Of a DNA stretch of 12,844 nucleotides, positions 1-6,106 are shown one piece after another. The number at the start of each line of letters is the position of its first letter. Within the stretch, counting starts at the first letter, position 1. A program made the translations under genes and the position numbers. Where the stretch lies: the NCBI GenBank assembly GCA_029240395.1, contig JAREAJ010000019.1, forward strand, positions 1 through 12,844, in the 5' to 3' direction. The DNA comes from Nitrososphaeraceae archaeon (GTDB taxonomy: Archaea > Thermoproteota > Nitrososphaeria > Nitrososphaerales > Nitrososphaeraceae). The notes under the pieces were generated by a model. That model ran no database searches and was not told the DNA's origin. It saw nothing but the letters and a program-made list of their open reading frames with translations.

Positions 1-33
1 AAGATGCGATTACAATGGTGGGGTCGAAGGGAT

Positions 34-64
34 GTGTTCTGATACAGCTGCCAACTCTGATCAT
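34..64 (-). other. Non-canonical tRNA-Trp intron in the T loop (58/59)
   Basis: These 31 nt interrupt the T loop after TTCAA; the downstream exon continues AT-CCCTT. The junction forms a convincing bulge-helix-bulge. Exon GTTC pairs with intron GAAC as the 4-bp central helix. On the 5' side a 3-nt bulge AAA follows, and inner helix TGAT pairs with ATCA directly next to GAAC. On the 3' side a bulge ACA follows. Cutting after the second base of each bulge (AA|A and AC|A) regenerates exactly TTCAAAT. The outer helix is short if GTTC is formed, so this is a near-canonical rather than perfect motif. The junction could also be written 59/60. Confidence 0.82.
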
Positions 65-85
65 TTGAACCCTTGATCCACGGGT

Positions 86-115
86 GTCTTCAACTATATG
101 CCCTATCTATGAGAT
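86..115 (-). other. Canonical tRNA-Trp intron, position 37/38
   Basis: These 30 nt separate the anticodon-loop exon ending CTCCAG (position 37, base 116) from A38 (base 85) and the 3' anticodon stem CCCGT. Removal restores a 7-nt loop CTCCAGA on a 5-bp stem. Because the intron starts with A and the next exon base is A, the boundary can shift by one base without changing the mature tRNA. The bulge-helix-bulge is imperfect: exon CTCC against intron GAAG gives only 3 of 4 pairs. Confidence 0.85.
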
Positions 116-179
116 CTGGAGCCCGTTGCGATGCCTGTCTTCGCTACGACCCCGCCATTGTTCCATCTCCCGCGAATAT

Positions 180-189
180 CTGTATAAGT
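180..189 (-). promoter_or_regulatory. TATA-like box for tRNA-Trp
   Basis: On the minus strand the sequence ACTTATACAG lies about 28-35 bases before the 5' end of the tRNA (153). That spacing suits transcription beginning a few bases ahead of the mature end. Confidence 0.55.
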
Positions 190-258
190 CTTACTAAGGA
201 TAGGGAAGATTATAACATTCTCGAATAATTGTTGGCATCAACACGATAATCAATTCCA

Positions 259-277
259 ATTAGAGTGTCACTCTAAT
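259..277. promoter_or_regulatory. Perfect 19-bp palindrome, putative operator
   Basis: ATTAGAGTG-T-CACTCTAAT is a perfect inverted repeat with 9-bp arms around one central base. It sits in the spacer between the tRNA-Trp promoter and the winged-helix gene at 396. Arm length and symmetry suit a dimeric helix-turn-helix protein. No U-rich run follows it, so a terminator is less likely. A link to the neighbouring regulator is inference only. Confidence 0.5.
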
Positions 278-354
278 AATAATGTCAGTAGTATTATGTT
301 TTTACTAGGCTGAGCAAGGTATCGGTAGTGCCAGGATTTGAAATTAGATTACAT

Positions 355-386
355 GAGGTAACCTCCTAGTAAAAGATAAATAATTT
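355..386 (+). promoter_or_regulatory. TATA-like box and small palindrome ahead of the winged-helix gene
   Basis: The A/T run ATAAATAATTT (376-386) lies about 20-25 bases before the TTG start(s) at 396/405, as expected for a leaderless archaeal transcript. Just upstream, GAGGT-A-ACCTC (355-365) is a perfect palindrome with 5-bp arms. It lies where a protein bound there could block TFB/TBP. Confidence 0.45.
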
Positions 387-395
387 TAATGGATA

Positions 396-656
396 TTGAT
401 CCTGTTGACCGGGGAGATTCAGCTTCGAGCCCGAAGAACGCGAATAAAGATACTGAAGGCTATAGCAGGTTTGAATCAATCTGCAGGCTTCTCTGAAATT
501 AGGAATGCGACTGGATTATCAACTGGTTCAATTTATTATCACTTAGGAAGGATGAATAAATATGTCTCCAAAGATCTAAAGCAATATAGACTTACTGATG
601 AGGGACTGCGGCTTCTGCATGAAATTGGCTTCAAATCATTAATCTCGAGTCAATAG
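396..656 (+). CDS. Small winged-helix (ArsR-like) transcriptional regulator
   Basis: An 86-residue basic protein that is essentially one winged-helix DNA-binding domain. An N-terminal helix (RTRIKILKAIAGL) is followed by helix-turn-helix segments: FSEIRNATGLS, then STGSIYYHLGRM as the likely recognition helix. The wing strand KQYRLTDEGLRLL has the typical 'x-L-T-x-x-G' ending of ArsR/MarR-like archaeal regulators. No metal-binding cysteines or ligand domain are visible, so the signal is unknown. The frame has a stop at 387-389, and the first usable start is TTG at 396, with a second TTG at 405. The ATG at 389 is in another frame that closes quickly. The gene lies alone between tRNA-Trp and FttA, and palindromes at 259-277 and 355-365 upstream make autoregulation plausible but unproven. 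Confidence 0.75.
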   Translation: MILLTGEIQLRARRTRIKILKAIAGLNQSAGFSEIRNATGLSTGSIYYHLGRMNKYVSKDLKQYRLTDEGLRLLHEIGFKSLISSQ

Positions 657-865
657 CAGCCACTCAGAGCAATGACGATATAGATATTAGCTGCGATGCG
701 TTCCGTCTTCACCTTTGCGGAGACTATGGTGCAGTTTATTGCATAGGATTATATTATCGACGATTACCCTTGAGTACCTTGCCGGCAGTGTATCTCATAT
801 CTTGACTAATGTAATTATTAAGCTTGATTCAGAGAAAAGTGTCTAGGATTGCTAGCTGATTAAAA
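657..865. other. Intergenic spacer before FttA
   Basis: Only very short reading frames are seen on either strand. A weak TATA-like stretch AATTATTA at 813-820 could drive the gene at 866 with a leader of about 20 nt. No clear Shine-Dalgarno sequence precedes the TTG start. Confidence 0.4.
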
Positions 866-2932
866 TTGGCTCAGATAGATAATACAGAACATAAACACAA
901 AAAGTTACCCCGTGAAAGCTCTAGGAGACTATCTGACCGTGAAAGTCTAGCTGCGAAGAATATCTTGGAAGCGCTCCCCTCTGAATCACAAATATCGATA
1001 GCGAAGTTTGAAGGCCCTAATATTGCCCTTTACACGAAGAATCCGAAATTTTCCCTAACTGAACTAACTTATCATCTATCGTCACTTTCAAGGACTATCA
1101 AAAAAAGGTTTGTTGTCCGAACGGATCCCTCAATCCGATTGCCCGAGGATGAGACAAGGGAAACAATCTCTAAGTTGCTCCCTAAGGGGGTTATAGTCTC
1201 AGCTGTCTTTTGCGATGAAGCGACAGGTGAGGTAATTCTAGAAGTAAACAAACCTGAAGTTGTAAATGCAGAGATGGTAATAGAAATAGCTCAATCGACA
1301 GGATGGATATCACATACTCGGCTCTCACCTCATATTCCATCGACTAGCATAAACACCATCCATTCAACACTCAAGGCTTCTGCAAAGGAGAGGAGCAATT
1401 TTCTCCAAGAACTTGGAAAGAAAATATTCCGACCCCCACTTCTTACTCGTCATAAGAACACAGAAAGTGATTACTCTGGTGTCAGGAATCCTGAGTATAA
1501 ACAAAAATTTACAAATAAATATGATGGTGGCACAGAACAACACAGACTTCTCAACAAGGAGGAAGTTATGCTATTCTGTTTAGGTGGTGTCAAGCAGGTG
1601 GGCAGATCTTGCTTTATTGTCATGACTCAGGAGAGTAAGGTTATGTTAGATTGTGGGATCAATCCGGCTGAGCCTGAACCATTAAATGCGTTCCCGCGTT
1701 TGGATTGGTTTAACTTTAATCTTGACGAACTGGATGCTGTGATCATCAGTCACGCTCATATTGATCATCAAGGATTTCTCCCGACATTATTTAAGTTCGG
1801 CTATAACGGTCCGATTTACTGCACAGAACCCACCTTACCCTTAATGACGTTGCTTCAGACTGACTCCGTCAAAATTGCAAAGAGCAATGGCGCATATATA
1901 CCATATGAAATTCGTGATATAAGTGAGGTTATCAAGCATTGCATTACCATTCCTTATGGCAAGCCCACTGATATTTCTCCTGATATCACCATTACGTTAA
2001 ACAACGCCGGACATATAATGGGAAGCGCAACCGTTCATCTGAACATTTCTGGGGCACATAATATTCTTTACTCTGGAGACTACAAGTATTCTAAAACACA
2101 GCTGTTAGACAGCGCCTTATCTATATATCCTAGGGTCGAGACATTGATAACAGAAAGCACATATGGAAACAGCACAGACATTATGCCGGAACAATCCATA
2201 GTGTATCAGACGTTTACAAGCAATATCAACAGGACGTTAACAGGGGGAGGAAAAGTCCTAATCCCAGTCCCGGCGGTAGGTAGGGCACAGGAGATTATGC
2301 TGGTGTTAGACAAGGAAATGCGTGAAGGAAGATTAATGGAGTCTCCTATTTATATCGAAGGAATGATTTCGGAGGCGAGTGCAGTCCATATGTCATACGC
2401 ACATTACCTCGGTTACGACGTAAGAAAGTCTGTATCTCAGGGAATTAATCCATTTAAGTCAGAATACTTTACTGTAGTTAGCGGTCCAGGAAACCGGGCG
2501 GACATTCTAAACGACGAGGCTCCGTCAATAATAATGGCAACTTCGGGGATGTTAGAAGGCGGTCCGTCGGTAGAGTATTTTAAAGAGATAGCCCCCCAGA
2601 AAGGAAATAGGATTATGTTCGTCTCATACCAAATTAATGGAACCCTAGGCCGACGGGTCCTCGATGGAGCAATGAACGAAGTCAGCATGCTAGACAAGAA
2701 TGGAAAACTCAAAGTTGTTCCTGTCAAGTGCGAAACTAACCGCATTGACGGCTTTAGCGGACATAGCGATTTCAACCAAATAATGAGCTTCGTATCACGT
2801 GTAAAGCCCAAGCGAGTTTTGGTTAATCACGGAGAGAAATCCAAATCAGAGTCTGTAGCTAGCGCTGTCCACTATCGATACAAATTGAGGTCAAGCGTTC
2901 CTGACAATAGAGAAATAATAAGATTGCGATAA
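866..2932 (+). CDS. fttA: Archaeal transcription termination factor FttA / aCPSF1 (KH, metallo-beta-lactamase and beta-CASP ribonuclease)
   Basis: A 688-aa homologue of eukaryotic CPSF73. In archaea this family cuts nascent RNA at U-rich sites, ends transcription and can trim RNA 5' to 3'. The N-terminal 30-40 residues are a charged tail, followed by paired KH-type RNA-binding modules (about 40-185; FEGPNIALYTKNP and RTDPSIRLP are family hallmarks). The metallo-beta-lactamase core begins near CLGGVKQVGRS (238). Zinc ligands are visible: H296-A-H298-I-D300-H301, H383 in HIMGSA, D405 in YSGDY, and H655 in VNHGE. The beta-CASP part contains TESTYG, ATSGMLEGGP and GFSGHSD (H633). The C-terminus ends NREIIRLR, as in the family. 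Homologues I recall are about 630-650 aa; the extra length is the tail plus a polar linker around 193-235. The TTG start is needed because the first internal Met lies beyond residue 130. Confidence 0.95.
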   Translation: MAQIDNTEHKHKKLPRESSRRLSDRESLAAKNILEALPSESQISIAKFEGPNIALYTKNPKFSLTELTYHLSSLSRTIKKRFVVRTDPSIRLPEDETRETISKLLPKGVIVSAVFCDEATGEVILEVNKPEVVNAEMVIEIAQSTGWISHTRLSPHIPSTSINTIHSTLKASAKERSNFLQELGKKIFRPPLLTRHKNTESDYSGVRNPEYKQKFTNKYDGGTEQHRLLNKEEVMLFCLGGVKQVGRSCFIVMTQESKVMLDCGINPAEPEPLNAFPRLDWFNFNLDELDAVIISHAHIDHQGFLPTLFKFGYNGPIYCTEPTLPLMTLLQTDSVKIAKSNGAYIPYEIRDISEVIKHCITIPYGKPTDISPDITITLNNAGHIMGSATVHLNISGAHNILYSGDYKYSKTQLLDSALSIYPRVETLITESTYGNSTDIMPEQSIVYQTFTSNINRTLTGGGKVLIPVPAVGRAQEIMLVLDKEMREGRLMESPIYIEGMISEASAVHMSYAHYLGYDVRKSVSQGINPFKSEYFTVVSGPGNRADILNDEAPSIIMATSGMLEGGPSVEYFKEIAPQKGNRIMFVSYQINGTLGRRVLDGAMNEVSMLDKNGKLKVVPVKCETNRIDGFSGHSDFNQIMSFVSRVKPKRVLVNHGEKSKSESVASAVHYRYKLRSSVPDNREIIRLR

Positions 2933-2998
2933 TCAAGTTTGACACGATTTGTTTGCATATCTTTTTAGCCATGTTCCGGATATAGAATCTGAAGGAAG

Positions 2999-3142
2999 TT
3001 GGCCATAAGATATCGATGCATTAATTGTAATATTGTACTGAGTGGAGAAGGTGCGTCGCGACACTATCTAGCATATCCATCACACAAACTCGAGAAACTT
3101 CCACCGCCAATTAAATCGGTAAGGAACACGGATATGAGGTAG
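2999..3142 (+). CDS. Small C2H2-type zinc-finger protein (47 aa)
   Basis: A short reading frame starts at TTG 2999, just after an in-frame TGA (2990-2992), and ends at TAG 3140. The protein has C7-x2-C10 and H22-x6-H29, i.e. a Cys2-His2 pattern C-x2-C-x11-H-x6-H. It is preceded by RYR and followed by a conserved-looking basic/proline tail (HKLEKLPPPIKS). Single zinc-finger mini-proteins of this kind are frequent in thaumarchaea and usually uncharacterised; nucleic-acid binding is the likely role. GAAGGAAG just before the start is purine-rich, and an A/T-rich TATA-like stretch CATATCTTTTTA lies about 35-45 nt upstream. It follows FttA by 66 bp. The same frame reopens right after the TAG for 69 codons (3143-3352). 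I regard that as probably non-coding. Confidence 0.6.
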   Translation: MAIRYRCINCNIVLSGEGASRHYLAYPSHKLEKLPPPIKSVRNTDMR

Positions 3143-3561
3143 TTGATCTGTTCAATAGTGTGCTCTCCGTGTCCGAATAGGTTTGAAAGAGCATTGTCCA
3201 AATATGAAACCGCCTTACATTTCTACATAATTGTAACATTGGCAGCTCTTTTGGTCTTGTTTCCAGCTTCTCGGCTTTTTCCACAGAAGCAGTGGTTAAA
3301 CAATAGATTTGTACCGCTTCACGAAGATCTAAACATTAAATTTCTACTATAATGTATCAGGCCATGCACAATCAGCCCCCAGCACTGATATCTAACTGGC
3401 TCCATGTATAGCCAATAGTGCTTTGACACAGCCAGGAGACTTGAATCTCAATTCTAAACAAAGTGCATGTGCCGGAATAGTTTCCCCCTCGCAGGTGTGC
3501 TTAGAATTCGATTTAATTCTTGCTCTCCTTTTACTAATAGCAAATTTTAGGCTAGAATGGT
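3143..3561. other. Region between the zinc-finger gene and TauE: no convincing gene
   Basis: A 69-codon frame (TTG 3143 to 3352, plus strand) contains a hydrophobic stretch (FYIIVTLAALLVLF) and a CSPCPNR motif. It has no ATG start and no recognisable family, and abuts the stop of the zinc-finger frame. I leave it as doubtful. The rest (3353-3561) lies downstream of the TauE stop. I looked for a tRNA around the TTCAAGT on the minus strand near 3440 and found no cloverleaf. Confidence 0.4.
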
Positions 3562-4335
3562 CTATAACGCATCCTCAGCGACTTGGAAAATTAACCCGCA
3601 AGATACGAGCAGGAGATAGATGGAAAGAAAAATCTGTAACAGTCGTTCCCTTAGGCGGCCCGAAAGCTCAGCTCCGATTAGCCCTCCTGCGAACGCTCCA
3701 GCTCCCAGCGAGAGAGCATGTAAATAAGCGGGATGTCCCAGCATGACATGAGTCGCTAGCCCGATCAATGCGCTTATCATAATGACAAACTGGGATGTGG
3801 GTGCCGCTTCATACATTCTCATACCCAGCATTATTAACAGTAAGGGAACAAAGATTATTCCACCGCCTACTCCAAAAAGACTAGATACCACGCCCGCAGC
3901 AAAGGCACAAAAATATGCTACCGGTTGATGATACTGGCTCTCTCCTTTTTCAACTTTCCTTTCCTTAAAATGACTGTTGAATAACATGTATATCACGGCT
4001 GATATCAAGATAACGGAAAAGATTAGCTTGAATAGTTCGGTTGAAATTACAGCAGAAAGGTAGGCGCCTAGTACTGCGCCCGGCGCCGATAGGATAGCCA
4101 GCTTGGAAGCAGTATCATACTTTATTCTTCTTAGCCGCGCGTAGGAGACCGTGGATGAAATACTAGTAAACGCAACAGCAATGAGACTGGTGCTTGAAAC
4201 TGATGTCGGCTGAAATCCGAGCAGGGCCAGCGTTGGAGTAAAGATTATTCCACCTCCCACACCCAGGATCGAGCCAACCGTTCCTCCTGCTATCCCTACT
4301 GCTACCAAAATAATGGTAAAAATGATATCGAACAT
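3562..4335 (-). CDS. TauE/SafE family membrane permease (putative sulfite/organosulfonate exporter)
   Basis: A 257-aa very hydrophobic protein with about eight membrane segments. It shows the internal duplication of the TauE/SafE family: the loop motif GVGGGIIFTP (about 25-34) recurs as GVGGGIIFVP (about 155-164), each opening one half. A charged cytoplasmic linker (HFKERKVEKGESQYH, about 122-136) separates the halves. The family exports sulfite, sulfoacetate or related anions, but most members have no proven substrate. The frame runs 23 codons further upstream to a TTG. I prefer ATG 4335 because it begins directly with the first membrane helix (MFDIIFTIILVAVGI) and a TATA-like TTTTAATATG (4376-4367) sits 30-40 bases ahead. 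It is divergent from Amt. Confidence 0.88.
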   Translation of the reverse strand: MFDIIFTIILVAVGIAGGTVGSILGVGGGIIFTPTLALLGFQPTSVSSTSLIAVAFTSISSTVSYARLRRIKYDTASKLAILSAPGAVLGAYLSAVISTELFKLIFSVILISAVIYMLFNSHFKERKVEKGESQYHQPVAYFCAFAAGVVSSLFGVGGGIIFVPLLLIMLGMRMYEAAPTSQFVIMISALIGLATHVMLGHPAYLHALSLGAGAFAGGLIGAELSGRLRERLLQIFLSIYLLLVSCGLIFQVAEDAL

Positions 4336-4366
4336 AGACTTCCAGTATAGTAAGGGAGGGAGATAG

Positions 4367-4475
4367 CATATTAAAAGTGCGATGTTTCGACTTCTATTTA
4401 TCAATGGATAGAATTCAAAATAGATTCCACATTTGAAACTCGTGGTGGAGGGGGTCGCTGCTGGTTTTATATATT
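4367..4475. promoter_or_regulatory. Divergent promoter region of TauE and Amt, with a 7-bp inverted repeat
   Basis: On the minus strand TTTTAATATG (4376-4367) suits the TauE start at 4335. On the plus strand TTTATATATT (4466-4475) suits the Amt start at 4506. Between them TCTATTT (4393-4399) and AAATAGA (4418-4424) form a perfect inverted repeat with an 18-bp spacer, roughly two helical turns centre to centre. A shared regulator of both genes is conceivable. Confidence 0.5.
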
Positions 4476-4505
4476 CCTTGGAGTTTATTTTGTCGTCGTA
4501 TCACA

Positions 4506-5732
4506 TTGGCCATTGATACTGGTGACACCACTTGGATGCTCATTTCAACAGGCCTGGTAATGTTAATGACGCCAGCTTTGGGATTCTTTGAAGCTGGTCT
4601 CATTCGAAGTAAGAATTCGCTGTCCGTCCTAGTTCAAACATTCTCTGGTCTTGCAATCTTGTCGGCTTTATGGTTCATTCTCGGTTTTACACTAGTCTTC
4701 TCCCCCTCACAGTCGGGGATAATTGGCGGGTTTGATTGGCTTTTCTTCAGAGATGTTCCAGTGAATGATTCATTGGATTATGCACCAACTATTCCAGGTA
4801 TAACTTTCGCATCCTTTCAGATGATGTTTGCAGTGATTACACCGCTTCTCATTACGGGAGCATTTGCTGAAAGGTTGAAGTGGTCTTCCTTTTTTGTATT
4901 CATAATAGCGTGGAGCATTCTCGTATATTATCCTCTGGCGCACTGGGTATGGGGTCGGGGATGGCTAGCGGATCTAGGTGTCTTTGATTTTGCAGGGGGT
5001 ATCGTTATTCATACAAGTGCAGGGCTCGCGTCCGTGGCTGCTGCTCTGGTTTTGGGTCGCAGAAGGAATTTCGGTCCGGACATCATGGTTCCCCACAACA
5101 TACCGCTGGCAGTCTTGGGAGCAAGCTTGCTATGGATAGGGTGGTTCGGATTTAATGCCGGTAGTGCATTGGCATCAGGAGGCTTAGCCGCTAACACCTT
5201 ACTCGTAACCCACATTGGTTCGGCAACGTCTGCAATAGTATGGTTGTTTCTTTCGTGGAAAAGAGCAGGGAAACCCTCCACTACCGCGGTCATTAATGGT
5301 GCCATCTCTGGTCTGGCCGGGGTGACCCCGGCTGCGGGCTTTATTACTGCTCAAACCTCATTTTTACTAGGCATTGTACTCGGCTTTGCATCATACTACG
5401 GGATTTTGCTTATCAAAGAACGTCTTAAGATAGACGACGCCTTGGATGTAAGCTCTGTTCATGGCATTACAGGAATAGTGGGTTCGATCGCAATAGGATT
5501 GGTTGCTACAACAATCATTAATCCTGCTGGTCCAAATGGTTTGCTATATGGCAATTCTAATCAGTTGGCAGTCCAGGCTTTAGGGGTGGCCATAGCTGCT
5601 GTATTGGCTTTTGTTGGGACTATATTGATAATGAGAGTAATTGACATTACAATAGGTCTAAAGGTTAAAAGTGAAGAAGAGGAGATTGGTCTAGACATAA
5701 CACAACATGCAGAGAGAGCGTACGTTGACTAG
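4506..5732 (+). CDS. amt: Ammonium transporter Amt
   Basis: A 408-aa Amt/Rh-family channel-like transporter with about 11 membrane helices, importing ammonium across the cytoplasmic membrane. The start AIDTGDTTWMLISTGLVMLM is the usual N-terminus of periplasm-facing Amt proteins lacking a signal peptide. The conserved pore elements are present: D161 in DFAGG, twin histidines H169 (VIHTSAG) and H319 (VHGITG), and the signatures GFFEAGLIRSKN and WFGFNAGSA. These match E. coli AmtB D160/H168/H318 by position. The TTG start at 4506 is required, since the next ATG (Met11) would cut into helix 1. TATATATT at 4466-4475 gives a leader of about 10 nt. No PII (GlnK) gene lies next to it, unlike many bacterial amt loci. 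The C-terminal tail is short and acidic (KSEEEEIGLD). Confidence 0.96.
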   Translation: MAIDTGDTTWMLISTGLVMLMTPALGFFEAGLIRSKNSLSVLVQTFSGLAILSALWFILGFTLVFSPSQSGIIGGFDWLFFRDVPVNDSLDYAPTIPGITFASFQMMFAVITPLLITGAFAERLKWSSFFVFIIAWSILVYYPLAHWVWGRGWLADLGVFDFAGGIVIHTSAGLASVAAALVLGRRRNFGPDIMVPHNIPLAVLGASLLWIGWFGFNAGSALASGGLAANTLLVTHIGSATSAIVWLFLSWKRAGKPSTTAVINGAISGLAGVTPAAGFITAQTSFLLGIVLGFASYYGILLIKERLKIDDALDVSSVHGITGIVGSIAIGLVATTIINPAGPNGLLYGNSNQLAVQALGVAIAAVLAFVGTILIMRVIDITIGLKVKSEEEEIGLDITQHAERAYVD

Positions 5733-5807
5733 CGTTGAACCTGCTGTCATTTCCTAAGGATATATTTCAGGTTTCTCGGATGATATGCAATATAGAAGGA
5801 AGAGGAC

Positions 5808-5900
5808 ATGAGGAACAAAAAGTCTCTTGAGGCAGGGAGGTCATTGTGGGATAAGTACCCAAACAATGCCCTGAATCTGAACGAGTACCTTGATATCTAA
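5808..5900 (+). CDS. Possible 30-aa small protein
   Basis: ATG 5808 opens a 30-codon frame ending at TAA 5898. An in-frame TAG lies just upstream. AAGGAAGAGG immediately before the ATG is Shine-Dalgarno-like, and GATATATTT (5759-5767) is a fair TATA box about 40-50 nt upstream. The peptide is amphipathic with a motif SLWDKYPNNALNLNEYL. I do not recognise a family. It could be a real small protein or chance. Confidence 0.38.
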   Translation: MRNKKSLEAGRSLWDKYPNNALNLNEYLDI

Positions 5901-6106
5901 TCGGTTGACTGTTCAATATAAGAACGTCCCCGACCAGCACAATGCAGGTTTTTCTTCAGACGCAAAATAGTCGCTTTCACGAGCTTATACATACAACGCA
6001 GCCAATACATAGAACACAGGGACCGACTGGATGTGACTCTGCGATACGACGCAGAGATAAGAGAGCATAATAAATATGTCTGAGTAATCAAAAATCACAG
6101 TTCAAA
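5901..6106. other. Spacer before homoserine dehydrogenase, with hairpin and TATA box
   Basis: CTCTGCG-ATACGA-CGCAGAG (6037-6056) is a perfect 7-bp stem with a 6-nt loop. It lies just ahead of the TATA-like ATAATAAATAT (6067-6077), which serves the TTG start at 6107 with a leader of only about 10 nt. The hairpin would lie upstream of the transcript, so it is more likely an operator or the end of an upstream transcript than an attenuator. No gene is recognised here. Confidence 0.4.

Larger units (their letters stand above)
16..153 (-). tRNA. trnW: tRNA-Trp (anticodon CCA) with two introns
   Basis: Read on the minus strand, the exons fold into a full cloverleaf. The acceptor stem is GGGGTCG (153-147) with CGACCCC (26-20), followed by discriminator A and an encoded CCA (18-16). 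T8 A9 precede the D stem GCGA/TCGC, whose loop contains GG. The anticodon stem is ACGGG (126-122) with CCCGT (84-80) around loop CTCCAGA, giving anticodon CCA. The variable region is GGATC. The T stem is AAGGG (74-70) with CCCTT (31-27) around loop TTCAAAT. Two insertions, about 30 nt in the anticodon loop and 31 nt in the T loop, must be removed to obtain this tRNA. CTCCAGA is the usual archaeal tRNA-Trp anticodon loop, and tRNA-Trp is a classic intron carrier in archaea. The second intron is at a non-canonical position. The outer sequences CAAT/ATTG extend the acceptor pairing in the precursor. Confidence 0.93.

Noticed and set aside
3430-3455. Possible tRNA T-arm (GAGATTCAAGTCTC on the minus strand)
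   Set aside because: Loop size and the 53-61 pair are wrong and no acceptor or anticodon stems could be built around it.
3423-3746. 107-codon plus-strand frame
   Set aside because: Its second half is the complement of the TauE/SafE gene, the first half has no recognisable protein features, and the start is weak.
5897-6091. 64-codon minus-strand frame with several Cys and Arg
   Set aside because: No domain, odd composition, no promoter, and it covers the hairpin and the hom TATA box.
5733-6106. C/D-box guide RNA in the larger spacers
   Set aside because: No properly spaced RTGATGA and CTGA box sets were found in the spacers I read; TGATGA occurrences noted were inside coding sequence.
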